From: Carposina sasakii
Lineage: Eukaryota; Arthropoda; Insecta; Lepidoptera; Carposinidae
Direction: 5' to 3'
Length of the DNA stretch: 64,000 bases
Assembly (NCBI GenBank): GCA_014607495.2
Contig: CP053170.1
Coordinates: 2,480,001-2,544,000, forward strand
Numbering within the stretch: position 1 is the first letter of the stretch; each line of letters starts with the position of its first letter. This document shows, piece after piece, positions 1 to 10,666 of the stretch. The notes under the pieces were generated by a model. It was not told the origin of the DNA and made no database searches. It saw nothing but the letters and a program-made list of their open reading frames with translations. The translations under genes and the position numbers were made by a program.

Positions 1-29
1 GCAGTGGACTGCAATAGGCTGATGATGAT
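1..29 (+). mobile_element. SINE-A 3' end, cut by window edge
   Basis: The window opens inside a SINE-A copy: the last bases of the conserved body (GCAGTGGACTGCAATAGGCT) run into a GATGATGAT tail. Orientation is plus. The same end is seen complete at 19.2 kb. The rest lies outside the window. Confidence 0.8.
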
Positions 30-453
30 ATCTTTGTATGTATTACCACAGATATGATAATACTATGTACATATTATCACATATCTAAATAGTCACAATA
101 TTACTTATTCCTCTGACCATCCAATTCTAATCCTAGCTGCAACCGCTTATCACCATTGATCTGCTTTATTAAAGGAGCTAATAAAAAAAACCATTTCATG
201 TCACCAGTTAATATCGTTACAGAATACAAACGGGACAATATCTTACGATTCCTAAGAAAAATATGTTGTTTATGCACTTTTAATGCAGCCAAGTGAAGTG
301 CATTATATATGTTCCTACGTGACAGGAGAGACAATTTCGTCTGTTCGGTGCGCCTGCGCCGTTTGAAGCGTTAGAAACCACAAAAAATTATAAAGGCTGG
401 CTACAATATTATTTTCCTTTGCTATCCGCTTTTGTTATGATGCGATACATCAG
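30..453. other. Unassigned AT-rich sequence
   Basis: No repeat family found elsewhere in the window is recognisable here. A 77-codon minus-strand open frame (101-334) has no familiar motif and is within chance expectation for this base composition. Confidence 0.4.
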
Positions 454-772
454 CACGCCGTATGATGAATTTGGTGAGAGCGAGATGTCTCACTTTTAAA
501 CGTCAAATTCATAGAGCTATTAACAACTAGATAAACTAAGTGTATGTACTTTGCATGTAAAAATTAGACTTAAGAATTAGAATAGACACTCGTTCTCGAG
601 CCAGGACTGAAGGAATTAGGGCTGATAGAAGTGGTTTGCAATCCCTTTTTACACACCGAGTAGGAACACTTGCCTTGTCTAGTTATTAGGTACCTACTTA
701 GCTCTATGGATTTGACGTTTAAAAGTGAGACATCTCGCTGTCACCAAATTCATCATACGACACACCGTGGTG
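454..772. mobile_element. MITE-I, palindromic element
   Basis: Two inverted arms of about 60 bp or more start near CGTATGATGAATTTGGTGA and continue through the segment AGATGTCTCACTTTTAAACG; a second full copy is at 29.8 kb. The outermost bases read CACGCCG on the left and the complement of a GTGGTG end on the right, so ends are less clean than in the 29.8-kb copy. No coding capacity. The right arm carries a 12-bp insertion relative to the other copy. Confidence 0.75.
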
Positions 773-861
773 CTGTTGGAAGAAGAAATAGCAAGAAAAC
801 TCCCAGCGACACAGTCAAAACTAAGTAACATATTAACAAAAGAATCTTACATTGGATAAGA

Positions 862-941
862 TATTAGGTACCTACTTAGCTCTATGGATTTGACGTTTAA
901 AAGTGAGACATCTCGCTGTCACCAAATTCATCATACCGGTG
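862..941. repeat. MITE-I right-arm duplicate
   Basis: Bases 862-936 repeat 684-758 exactly (75 bp), including the extra TAGGTACCTACTTA stretch that is absent from the 29.8-kb copy. That shared private change indicates a local duplication rather than an independent insertion. It abuts a B repeat. Confidence 0.85.
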
Positions 942-950
942 CTGATGTAT

Positions 951-1088
951 TATCTCAGGCGACAAGATAGCAACTTGTCACTGATTATTTACATCTGTTC
1001 CCGCTATGCGAAAAGAAGCTGTGCGATCTCCTTTGTGATCTTGCAGTCCTGGCTACCCCAATTCGAGAACAGAGCCGTGTGTATGTGT
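951..1088 (+). mobile_element. B repeat, 5'-truncated
   Basis: Matches the B family from the segment TCTCAGGCGA through CAACTTGTCACTGA and CTCCTTTGTGATCTTGCAG to the end at a GTGTGTATGTG tail. B repeats recur about 25 times here in both orientations; I do not recognise the family by name. An 84-codon frame across it is a shadow. Confidence 0.7.
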
Positions 1089-1500
1089 AACGTTTTAAAA
1101 AAGATCGTTTTACCTTGTTGTAAAAGCTATAGTTCTAATTCTAAGTTAGTTACATAGGTTTTACCTTTAATGTAATGAATGTGTCCTTATTCAGCTTAAT
1201 ACAAACAAATGACAAGTACATAAATAGATAGGCACAATTTATGCAAGTACCCATAAGTTGAAAGGGGTGGTTAAAGCACACTTAACATAACTCTTCAGCT
1301 ACACCCTGTATAAAATTGTCTACATAAATAGAGGCAGTAGAAATAAGTAGGAACGAATGTAGAACGCACCGATTCACAAAATTACGATATTAGCATCCAT
1401 TTTAATATTAATGGAGCATAAAATATAGCAATAGCAACATGGTCTGGCAAGGTTAAATCATTCACCCTAGTTAAGAAATACCACGAAATACATACACATG
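1089..1500. other. Unassigned, with a possible MITE-G end
   Basis: Mostly unassigned. Bases 1281-1313 (CTTAACATAACTC... then CTACACCCTGTATA) resemble a decayed right terminus of MITE-G; nothing else is recognised. Confidence 0.35.
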
Positions 1501-1687
1501 CAGCCTATTGCAGTCCACTGCTGGACGTAGGCACAAGGCTACTGCCATAGGGGGTTTTTTGCTCATAGTCACCACGCTGGGCAGACGGGTTGGTGACCGC
1601 AATGTGATTTTCGGACTATATTGTCAACTCAGGAGGCGTTGCTGCTCACCTCCCGGAAACCCTATCGTCTCTCATGATACCCACGGA
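1501..1687 (-). mobile_element. SINE-A, 5' part lost
   Basis: Starts with the complement of the SINE-A 3' end (CAGCCTATTGCAGTCCACTG), without the GAT tail, and runs to the segment ATACCCACGG. It lacks the last 60 or so bases that carry the 5' end in complete copies. Small internal deletion after GGACGTAGGC. Confidence 0.8.
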
Positions 1688-2288
1688 GAAAGAAATGGCA
1701 AGATATAGGTACAATAATATTACGAGTAGCGAATGCGAAAGTTCCTCCATCTGCCTTTTTTCTTTCTATAACAAAAAAAAAATGCATTCGTCGACGGAAA
1801 AGCAAAATTACCTAAGCGCCAAAATGTATTGTTGGCTATATCCTTCCTTGTTCACCTATTATGGCAAAAATCCAAGGTGTTTATATAAAAAAGTAATATT
1901 GTTACAAGTAGCTAAGTTACCTCCTGTAGGTACCATCCTACTAAATGCTTATTTTATTTCAGCGTAAACTAAAAATAAAGTTATTATTTGACAGGTGATA
2001 GGTAATTGCCTCGATTAACCCGTATAGGTCACACACCACCGCATTAAAGTACAGATTATAGCAATTTTGAGCTCATCTAAGTGGCCATTTTGAAAAATGC
2101 TATAATTTTGCGGCGAACCGGCCGGCGCGGTGCGAAAATAAAATAAGATGGTATTTTTAGTTTAACACTGAGTTCTCTAGAATAGTGCTTTAATTGGTAG
2201 CTACATACCTAGATTTTTACAGGCTAAACGATTTCCTGCAGGCGTAGCATGTGGTTGATAAGAGAGATGATTATAATAGAGATAATAA
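1688..2288. other. Unassigned sequence
   Basis: Contains an A run at 1780-1790 and a short GC-rich patch at 2112-2132 (GGCGAACCGGCCGGCGCGG). No repeat or gene recognised. The 97-codon frame at 1674-1967 is not recognisable and begins inside SINE-A. Confidence 0.35.
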
Positions 2289-2503
2289 TCCTATTAATAT
2301 TATAAATGCAAAAGGTTGTAAGTATGGATGGATGGATGTTTGTTACTCTTTCACATAAAAACGGCTAGAGCGATTTTATTAAAATTTGGCATGGAGTTAG
2401 CTGACACCCTGGATTAACACATATGCTACTTTTTATTCCGGATAATTTTTACATTTTCTTTTTTCTGCAGTCCACGCGGACTAAGTCGCGGGCGTCCACG
2501 AGT
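2289..2503 (+). mobile_element. Helitron C, non-autonomous
   Basis: Begins TCCTATTAATATTATAAA after an A and ends GTCGCGGGCGTCCACGAGT, a one-base variant of the usual CCACTAGT. The middle carries the conserved blocks TTTGTTACTCTTTCAC and GACACCCTGGATTAA. Known lepidopteran Lep1-type elements have these ends; assignment is by memory of that family. No coding sequence. Confidence 0.8.
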
Positions 2504-2561
2504 AAGATTAAAATCTTACACCTAAATGTCTAAAGAGCTGGACATGGCTTAACAATCGGGT

Positions 2562-2822
2562 TATTTTAAGCGAAATGCTATAAAAATAGTCCACTATAGG
2601 AAATCTATTGGCAAATTTTCAGGCTTCAGGCTTGAACCTTGAACTTACATATTTATTTCTTCAGGTAATTAGTAGGAGAGATTCCTTAACTACCTATATA
2701 GGAATGTTTACACTTTTAAAAATAAACATCTGACTTCAAATCTCAAATGTTCTAAGGTTCTCAATAGTGGGTTATTTTCATAACATTAGGTCTCCTTGAC
2801 ATAACCCTCATGTTACACCCTG
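2562..2822. mobile_element. MITE-G, old degraded copy
   Basis: Arms are still visible: TTTTAAGCGAAATGCTAT plus AGTCCACTATAGGAAA on the left, and GTTCTCAATAGTGGGTTATT ending in TGTTACACCCTGTA on the right. The left terminal CAGGGTGTAAC is lost. Many substitutions mark it as older than the 16.4- and 27.3-kb copies. Confidence 0.65.
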
Positions 2823-4837
2823 TAGTCACTGCGCCAGGTAAGAATGGTAGTCCAAGTCCACTGACACAAGACTACGTCACAGTATTTGTAGACCTCGAGT
2901 TTCAAACGTCAGCCACAAGATATACCTCGATACGATAACGGGACTGGCTGACACGCGCCAGTGGTCAATTTGAAAAAAGAATGCGTTCAAAAAATTGCTC
3001 GATCATTGTTTGACTCTTAGGCGCCGGTGCGGTTGTGTATTTATTTTAAAAAATCCCGACTAAAACGTGATAAAACCTAAAAGCAAGTGAATTAGTTAGG
3101 TATAGAGGTATTTCCTAATAAATATCCTGTGTTGCATACAGACAAAAAGTTCTTATTTCTTTTAATCCACAATAGGCTTTGTTTATTCAAGTAGGTATCT
3201 ACTTATTACTACGCTAGCCACAAATTAAGGTAATCTTAGGACAAAGGCGTTGAATATACACTGTGGGGGGTATGTCATTTGGAGGCAATGGAGCGAGTTG
3301 ATTTCTATAGTTTTCACTTGGAGTAGAAATTGTAGAGAGAATAATAGCTTTAGCCCCTACTATGATGCTCGAGTGACCGCGTGTAAGCTCTTTTTCGAGT
3401 AAGCTTCGAGTATTTTTTTGACGAATAAGAATTGTTTCAAATTGTCTAATAGCCTATATGACGCATAAAGTTGATACGAAATGCGAAAGTTGAGAAAGAC
3501 ATCATCGAATTTATCCCCTAGATAGGCTACCTGAACGTCGGATAAATCGGCCCTAAAGACATTATGCATGTCTTAAGGTAACATGAAAGATAGCATCATT
3601 TTGGTTAGCTAAATCTGTATCATAAACTGGAGGTTTACAAGTTTTACATGACAACAATTGGCATATTTACGGGAAGAACTCGAATATGACAATTATTTCT
3701 TCGCAAATGATTTTACAATAAATAAATTACAAAAATACATTTGGATTTTAATCGTAGATCTTAATTTTGAAAATGAGTTTCTATTCGAGTTGAATTCGGG
3801 TGGAAGTAGTACTTGCTTCCAGGTACATAGCTAGTCCCGTTAAGTTGCCCTTCTAGCATTCCCTGGCGGTGAGTACGCCAATTAATATTACACATGCTTC
3901 CTGCTCCATCTGGTAACTGTTCATTGACTTCAAGACGACCGCTTCGCAGTTGAAGGTAAATAGTGCAGGTCCAGGGGTAAAGCTTTGGTTTCTTAGCATG
4001 ATAGAGGGTGCACGTGCTTAGTCAATATAACGTCATTTGGCGTTGAAGCTCGTTATCGTTACACACGACTTCATCACGTGATTTGACGAACGAGAAATAT
4101 GAAGACTATTTAATAGAGTAAACGTTTCGATGACGAGCTCCCAGGAGTACGTCTCCCGCATAGCTCTGAAATCAGCTTGCAAAGCAGCATTGTTTCTGTC
4201 GTGGAAGCAGGACTCAGCTATGGGCAGCGTAGAGCGACATCTCGCTTCGACAATAGAAACTATCCCTTAACAATTTCCTGGTATTCTCTCAGGACTTATA
4301 TGTTCTGGATAACATAACTGTCACTTATTTTGACAGATAACTTCAAAAAAGGCTATCCGTAACTTTAACAGGAAGTAGTGGCACTAATCATAAGATTCAC
4401 CAAAGTACTGAAAATACACTGCAAGCGTGCGGTTCGATGTCATAAGTACTCGTCAAGCATGCATGCTGTTCCATACGATTCTGTTGAACGATTGTACGTG
4501 CTTAGAGTTAATAGAGAGACGTATAAGTTATTGTAAACTCGGCGCTGCAACTGAAATTGCGTAATAATAATTTATTTCCTAATCCTAAGCCGCCAAGACT
4601 TTGTCTAGGTAAACTTGGTATTACCGTTTTTCTTGTACCCCTAGAGATTTTGGGAAATCCTTTATTTGGGTACGTAGTATCGTCAGTACCAGAAATTGGG
4701 TATTTTAGAAGCCTTATTTATGGCTGAATCAAAGAAAAAGTTGAGCTATCCACTCTAATACATTTGTATCATAGGTTGTTTAGATAACCAATATAATTTC
4801 CATTTATATTTATGTTTAAAGAACTTAATTACAAAAA
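2823..4837. other. Long low-repeat stretch
   Basis: About 2 kb without a family shared with the rest of the window. Base composition is more balanced at 3840-4260. A 46-codon plus-strand frame (ATG at 4130, stop ending 4270) and a 69-codon minus-strand frame (3360-3569) match nothing I recognise. This is one of the better places to look for unannotated host exons. Confidence 0.35.
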
Positions 4838-4984
4838 TTAAGACCCAAAATCACATGTTTATTTTCCAAGATTCTGTGAGCATTCTTAAAATGTTTATTA
4901 GATTTGGAAAAATAACCATGCGATATCGAGCCGAGCTCTTTATAGTGGGCTATATTAAATTGCTTTTCGCTTAATATAATCTTT
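4838..4984. mobile_element. MITE-G, degraded half
   Basis: Retains AAAATCACATGTTTATTTTC, then ATAGTGGGCTAT and TTGCTTTTCGCTTAATAT, which follow MITE-G order. Termini are gone. Confidence 0.5.
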
Positions 4985-5248
4985 TGCATTTAGTTACATT
5001 ATGTAACTATGTATTACACATCATCAGTTCGGTGAGATTCCTCCGCAAAATCTACCGTTTTCGAAAGTACGAGCTCATCCGGCCTAATGTAATAAGTACG
5101 AAAAAATAATTAAGCAACGGAAGTGTCGAGCTTAAGTGAAACGTGGGAAACAATGTTCTATGACGCTCTATGTAACATTTTTAATCTAATGGAGCTATTT
5201 ACTTAGGTAAAGGCGGCTTTAGAACTCCTATACACTTTTGCTGTACAT

Positions 5249-5590
5249 GCAGGGCTTCACTAGAATACATCAGCTGCATCTCCTTCCGTGCATGTCGTAA
5301 GAGTCTACTAAGGAACTCAGAGCATTCTCTCAGGCGCTAAGCTAGAAACCTGTCATTGATCATTTATATCAGCTCTAGTAGCATGACCTGCGAAACACGA
5401 TATGATAAACCGATTTATCGACATTTAGCCTGTAAAAATATAATAAATAAAGCCTGTTGAAAAATGTTGAATTTTATATAGAGACGATACGATATCCACG
5501 ATGCGTGGTCATGCTAGGGGGGCAGAACCTGCCATGATAAACGTGGCTGTGGGATATCTTTTAGATCCTGCAGTTCATTTTGGCTTAGCT
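5249..5590 (+). mobile_element. B repeat with internal insertion
   Basis: Left part 5249-5374 runs from AGGGCTTCACTAGAATACAT through the CTCAGGCG block; right part 5533-5590 resumes at GATAAACGTGGCTGTGGGAT and ends at the CCTGCAG block. Between them sits about 158 bp of foreign sequence. Confidence 0.7.
5375..5532. repeat. T repeat inserted in B
   Basis: The stretch AGTAGCATGACCTGCGAAAC followed by ACGATATGATAAACCG recurs at 55.8 kb (55797-55852), so this is a dispersed unit rather than private sequence. Boundaries are inferred from the interruption of the B repeat. Class unknown. Confidence 0.5.
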
Positions 5591-5989
5591 ATTTAAGGAC
5601 AAGAATGGCTTACTTACATAACATTGTGTAACGATCCAAGCATTTTACAAATCCGTTAACAATTACACATAATAATTACTTTTACAATTAAATACGCAAT
5701 TTAAATTACAGAACATATAGTAAAATACTCGTAATTTTGAGTTACTGCAGTTTGCAATGCGCCTATTGTTCTTAAATTACATTACGCTATTTTGTTGGTA
5801 ATGCCGAAATATATAGTAAGTATCTAGTTTTCATCATTTTAGGAAAGCGGGGCAGAAAGAACGACCTTGGTTAATTACATACATCACTCCTTTTTCCCGG
5901 AGGCACAGGCAAAGATCACGTTACGAAATAAATTTCAATAACCGATCTTGTCATTTTTTGCATTTCTCAAATTTATTATTCAGTTGTTT

Positions 5990-6463
5990 TCATACTAAAT
6001 TTCGAAAATCAGAATTAAAAATACGAAATTCTTTTGACTCCTGGATTTCACCTAAGTGTCGCTTTAGCGTTTTTGCCTTTCCACTGGCGATGTATAGATC
6101 TGTAGACTGGGGTAACATGAAATCGGGAAGGCGCAAAACATTATAGAACCTTAGCAAGTAATGAATGACAGAAGAATGTTCTACCAACCAATACAGAATT
6201 GACCTACTCTCGAAGCGAATACAGTGAGGTCGAACAATCGTTTCTATCGGAAGCGATACGCCCCAGCGAGCAATCGATAGATTCGATACGATTACGTCAT
6301 CGATACTTTTTATATAATCGAGATGTAACGAGTTTCGGCGATTTGAGAGACGATATGTGTGAGAAATTAATGCTGTTACGACTTTATTCTTCGAGAATTT
6401 TGGCTTTGTCCCTTTCTTGAATAATCGCATTTTTTTATATGCAATTTTGTTGGGTACAGCCAA
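5990..6463 (-). other. 157-codon open frame, unidentified
   Basis: Longest frame not built from repeats in this window. The predicted product is basic at its N-terminus (lysine-rich first 30 residues) and shows no signal peptide, membrane segment, zinc-binding pattern or known domain. It overlaps a 73-codon plus-strand frame at 6199-6420. The DNA is rich in ATCGAT/CGATACG words, which depresses stop codons by composition. Probably not a gene; listed because it exceeds most chance frames here. Confidence 0.12.
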
Positions 6464-6516
6464 ACGGAACTCTTATACTTAATAGAATCGTCATATGACA
6501 TAGTGTTGCTGAATAC

Positions 6517-6866
6517 CACGCATTCTCCTCATCATCACGAACATTTTTCTCCATGGAAGCATACCTGGGAAGTGTCTGGTCTTCAAGATATTAAGGTCCA
6601 AAGTTGAGTATCTGGTTGCATTTTTTGCAGAGAAATGCATGTAGACGCGTGTAACAAACATTTTTTCCGAAAAAAAACTTTAAACTCTCCTGTTAAATAA
6701 CTAGGGACCATAAATTCTTAAGTACAATAAAAAGTGAATTTTGAAAAATTGCCTAAAATTAAAATCATTTTCCAGCATTTTTTTTGGCATAAACTTACTT
6801 TATCTCATGTATAGAGTAGGTACGTACCTCTCGTAAATGGTAACAACGAAAAAAACATCCCGTATA
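6517..6866 (-). mobile_element. MITE-F, left end degraded
   Basis: Minus relative to the 50.9-kb copy. Conserved blocks CTCCTCATCATCACGA, CTCCATGGAAGCATACCTGG, TGGCATAAACTTACTTTAT and a right end ACATCCCGTATA. The left terminal TACAGGGTGATTTTTGG is missing. Confidence 0.75.
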
Positions 6867-7415
6867 CTTTCCTGTCCGTATGTCACAGCCCCATTATTCC
6901 GAAATTGAAACTTGAACCGCATTAAAAATAAACTTTGCGGATATACAACGAAATTAAAAAAAAACATATATACCTACAAAAGGCTCCGATCCTGATGATA
7001 TACAGCAAAAAATTTCATGCAGATATCTATAGACAGGATGTTAAAAAATTAAATAGACGCCCCTAAAACCTTTTTTTCTCGGTGTTAATCGCTTGAAAGA
7101 GAGACACTTGCCGCGTGTTAAAATGTATTTGTTGCACAAATCAAGATAGTCACTTTCCCAAAGTGGTAAATACTCTTACCCAAACCTCTAACTCGTCCGA
7201 TTTTCGCAAGGCTTTTGCCTATAATTACAGTATTTTTGGTTTTCAATGGCGAATGATTTTAACAATACCATGTTGTAATGTCTGTTGGTGATCTACGAGT
7301 ATAGTTAGTGTTACACCAACAATGGGATGCGTTTGCGCATTACTTTGTCCATTTTATCTGGTGGAGCGAAAAGTGCTTTGGAATACTTAATTTTAATTTT
7401 AACAATTAACATTTA
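6867..7415. other. Unassigned sequence
   Basis: AT-rich, no family match. Several A runs (6955-6965). Nothing gene-like. Confidence 0.35.
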
Positions 7416-7558
7416 TCTCTCAGGCGATAAGCTAGCAACTTGTCACCTGGCCATCACGTCTGTTCCTATGCTAAACGCGGCTGAGGGATATTCCTTTATG
7501 ATACTGCATTTCTGGTTACCCCATTTCGGTAACACTGCCGTGTTTATATCGTCTATGT
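7416..7558 (+). mobile_element. B repeat, 3' two-thirds
   Basis: Runs from TCTCAGGCGATAAGCTAGC through TGCTAAACGCGGCTG and ACCCCATTTCGG. Directly abuts SINE-A. A 193-codon frame (7327-7908) is an accidental reading through these two repeats. Confidence 0.75.
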
Positions 7559-7560
7559 CT

Positions 7561-8053
7561 TCAGCCTACTGCAGCCCACTGCTGGATGTAGGCCTCCCCC
7601 AGGGCACGCCACAAGGCAACTGCCATAGGGGGGGTTTTAGCCCATACCATAGTCAACACACTCTGGGCAGGCGGGCTGGTGATCGTAGTCTGATTTTTGG
7701 AACTTTGTTGTCAGCACGAGAGGCACTGCCCACCTCCCGGAAACTCTTAAGAGCGGGTATACTGCTAGAAAAAATCCTGATTTCACCCGCAAGCTTCACA
7801 ACCCCCGCACTTATTCGAAGCATCGAGTACATCGAATATGGTGACGTCGTGTTTTGCAAACGAATTTCATGTTTTCGCTTAATTCAGATTCTTGCAAATA
7901 TAATGTAATATCTATATTTTAAAAAATCTAATGATTTGCGCCTTTCTATCAAGTATAAAAATGAAATCGAAAATGAACCTTACCTTGGTGCCGCGTACGA
8001 TACCCACCTTGTCTATGGGATGGTACAAACTCTACTCTGCCGGCATCACGCAT
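7561..8053 (-). mobile_element. SINE-A, split by a 243-bp insertion
   Basis: 3' part 7561-7750 and 5' part 7994-8053 (GTACGATACCCAC to CTCTGCCGGCATCACGC) are in the correct order and orientation and together make one near-complete unit without its GAT tail. Confidence 0.8.
7751..7993. other. Insertion inside SINE-A
   Basis: 243 bp separate the two halves of SINE-A, replacing a few bases of the usual CTTAATCGCCTCG junction. Not found elsewhere in the window. No clear inverted ends or target duplication seen, so the type of event is open. Confidence 0.5.
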
Positions 8054-8154
8054 ACATATGTATGTATGTAGTAAATATTTTTCACAGGCAACTTTTAGAC
8101 GGTGGGGTCACCCTTAAAGGTACAAAACTTTTACAGAAACTTTTTTACCAATAT

Positions 8155-8429
8155 CATAGAGGAATAAGATGTAGACATAGAGTGCTAATGTCATACTAAC
8201 AATTTCGATGCACCATTAGAATTTTCGGTGCCTCACAATTCCAATCCTTGACACTTAGATTGCATAACTATACGTTACAATACATTAGTAATGTAGTACA
8301 TTATTATACATTACACGAATAGAATCTAAGTGTCAAGGACTGGAATTGTGAGGCACCGAAAAGTCTAATGGTGCATCGAAACTGTTAGTATGACATTAGC
8401 ACTCTATGTCTACATCTTATTCTTCTATG
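8155..8429. mobile_element. 275-bp foldback MITE with 7-bp duplication
   Basis: Two arms of about 108 bp (8155-8262 and 8323-8429) are almost perfect inverted copies, separated by an AT-rich loop of about 60 bp. Ends read CATAGAGGAATAAGATG and, inverted, CATAGAAGAATAAGATG. The element is flanked by direct CCAATAT at 8148-8154 and 8430-8436. No coding sequence. The 7-bp (possibly 8 with one mismatch) duplication does not settle the superfamily. Confidence 0.85.
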
Positions 8430-8436
8430 CCAATAT

Positions 8437-9045
8437 GTATGTTGACTACACAAAGGTTATGTCGGCGGAGAGTCGCCTTAAACACGACACCTACCATCAA
8501 ACCATGGTCATAACATAAATCATGACTCATAACGACCAATGGTGTGGTCGGCACACATACTCATGGTTAGCGACTTTCACCATTATATTATGTGCATTAA
8601 ACACTGGTTAATTGAATATACTAATTAATGACTTTCGTAATAGTTTTTAATGAGATAATGATGGTGTAATTTTTTACATTCACGTTTGGGTGCGGCTATG
8701 TAATTATTATAATCTAAGGAATAAAGGGGGAAAGTAATTATTTAGAAAAAATTTGGAAAAACACCAAATGAAAATTATTAACAGCAAAGATTTTTATTTT
8801 AATCTAACAACAACTAACTAACAATATTATTGGAAAAGAAATACACTTATACAAAATTATAACCAAGATGTACAAAGATACAGAAAAGCAAATGCACAGC
8901 GTAACGTCCCGACAAGAAGTGAGCGCGCGGCGAAACAACCTCCATTTATATACTAGTTTGCGGGTATGATGCAAATCTTCAATAAAATCCCTAACAATAA
9001 TTTATACCAAGCACCAAGTATAGGTAGGTATACCTAAGTAAGTTA
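8437..9045. other. Unassigned sequence
   Basis: Contains a cluster of CATGG/ATGGTC words at 8500-8570 with partial inverted symmetry, then AT-rich sequence. No family match or gene. Confidence 0.35.
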
Positions 9046-9228
9046 AGTGTAAAGGCGAGACTCACTCATCACGAAATCTCGAAAACTACTAGACTACTAA
9101 AAATGAAAGGTTGGAAGAAAGATTATGATTAGAAGACATCCGCTAAGAAAAGATTTCCCGAAATTTCCACGGGAAAGGAAAATAACTGGAATTCTGAAGT
9201 GCGGACAAAGTCGAGGGCGCCCGCTAGT
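9046..9228 (+). mobile_element. Helitron-like element, minisatellite subtype
   Basis: Ends GTCGAGGGCGCCCGCTAGT. Interior has the TTTCCCGAAATTTCCACGGG unit seen in tandem at 15.0 kb and an AAAACTACTAGACTAC block. The 5' end is not sharply visible. Confidence 0.65.
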
Positions 9229-9241
9229 GTATGTAGTGTAT

Positions 9242-9356
9242 GTGTGGATTTTCGGATGATTCACGCAAATATATTACCGAACGGATTTTGATGAAACTTT
9301 GCAATTATGTAGCTGCTATATTTTTCCCGCGGACAAAATCGCGGACGGCCGCTAGT
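9242..9356 (+). mobile_element. Helitron-like element, internally deleted
   Basis: Carries TTCACGCAAATATATTACCG and ACGGATTTTGATGAAACTTT, both typical of Lep1-type interiors, and ends ATCGCGGACGGCCGCTAGT. Lies directly after another helitron. Confidence 0.65.
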
Positions 9357-9775
9357 ATTCAATGATATAGTGTAGTAAATTATTCTGCGAATCTAATTAA
9401 ATATATCTTAGAAACTACATATAATTGAGCATTAAATAAATCAATTAAACCTTAATAACGTAGCTGGAGCAAAACACGCAAAATATATTATGGCATTGCG
9501 TGTTTCGGAACGATCTCTTTTTATATACCTACAAGCTTAATGCATGCATTTGGACTAGTATTTATCATTGAAACGATAGAGTTGAAATTAAAATTCGTAG
9601 CGGATAAAGTTGTAAAAAAACGGAATGCGTTCAAAAATTTACTGAGGTTATGAAATTCACTGCATAGCTGAGAATACGAATATAATTAAAAAATCACATA
9701 CATATATATTTTTGTATAATTGTAGCCTAACTGACAAAATACATACATAAATTACGTACACAGCTACAAGTACAT
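9357..9775. other. Unassigned AT-rich sequence
   Basis: No family match. Nothing gene-like. Confidence 0.35.
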
Positions 9776-10081
9776 ACAGGCTGTTTTTTCGTCGCCACCC
9801 TCTATACATCAAATAAAGTAAGTTTATGCAAAAAAAAAAAATGCTGGGAAACGATGTAAATTATTTAGATTTTTTTTTAATTACTTGATCGGGGATCGGA
9901 TCTTGCTACACACATCAATGTGCATTTATGCAGAAAAACGCAGTCTATTTACTCAACTTTTGACCCTAATATTTTGGAAACCAGACACTTCCCATGGTAT
10001 GCTTCCATGGAGAAAAATGATCGTGATGATGAGGAGATTCCGTAGTTTTCGGGAACGTTGACGACCAAAAATCATCCTGTA
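9776..10081 (+). mobile_element. MITE-F, internally deleted
   Basis: Starts ACAGGCTGTTTTTTCGT and ends GACCAAAAATCATCCTGT, both termini present. The segment between the GATCGGG block and the CACATCAATGTGCATTTATG block is shortened relative to the 50.9-kb copy. Confidence 0.8.
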
Positions 10082-10087
10082 TACTTA

Positions 10088-10186
10088 GGTGTTGTGTTTC
10101 TGTAACCTGAAGGCAGGATCAAGAGGAAGATCCGGTAGCCACGTTAATCATAGCGGGTATAAGATCGGTGACAAGTTGCTAGCTTA
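10088..10186 (-). mobile_element. B repeat fragment
   Basis: Complement of the B 3' half: GGCAGGATCAAGAGGAAGAT, a CACGTTAATCATAGCGGG block, and GTGACAAGTTGCTAGCTTA. Confidence 0.65.
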
Positions 10187-10228
10187 AATTATTTTGTCAC
10201 TTGTTAAGATTAGGTATTTAGATAAATC

Positions 10229-10503
10229 TTCTATGCTGCTCTGGGAGTGAAAAAAAAAGTATAATACTAGGTACAGCTGCCTTTCTTCCCGGGCATACTG
10301 TACAAGTCAGTAGAGGGACAAGAGGGTCTTGGTGTTTTGTAGGAGATGGGCTGACCACCTGTCACTACTAACCGAACTTGTACATCTCAACTACAACCTC
10401 AAAATTGGTCAGAAGTGGCACCATGTATTTCTATCGGCCCTTGGTGCTCTGCCTAGCCCATAGGGGATAAAGGCGTGATTATATGTATGTATGTATGTAT
10501 TTA
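10229..10503 (+). mobile_element. E repeat, full length
   Basis: Complete from TTCTATGCTGCTCTGGGAGT to a (ATGT)n tail. Core blocks: TTCCCGGGCATACTGTACAA, GTCAGTAGAGGGACAAGAGG, ACCGAACTTGTACATCTCAA. Flanked by near-identical GTATTTAG(A/T)TAAA, a possible 13-bp target duplication with one mismatch. Fixed 5' end plus microsatellite tail indicates a SINE-like or LINE-3'-end retroelement. Confidence 0.8.
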
Positions 10504-10666
10504 GTTAAAAACGTCTCTTAAGCCATTTGTATTTTTGACGTATTTATTTTAAGTAATTAACAGTAGGTACCTAAGCTTGACTACTGACTGATCCCACAAT
10601 TTGCTGTTGCTTTTAATCTGAAGTGTTTACTTCTTACTTTTATTGCACACACAAAAATATAATATG

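Noticed and set aside
7327..7908. 193-codon open frame, the longest in the window
   Set aside because: It runs through a B repeat, SINE-A and the insertion in SINE-A; GC-rich repeats simply lack stops.
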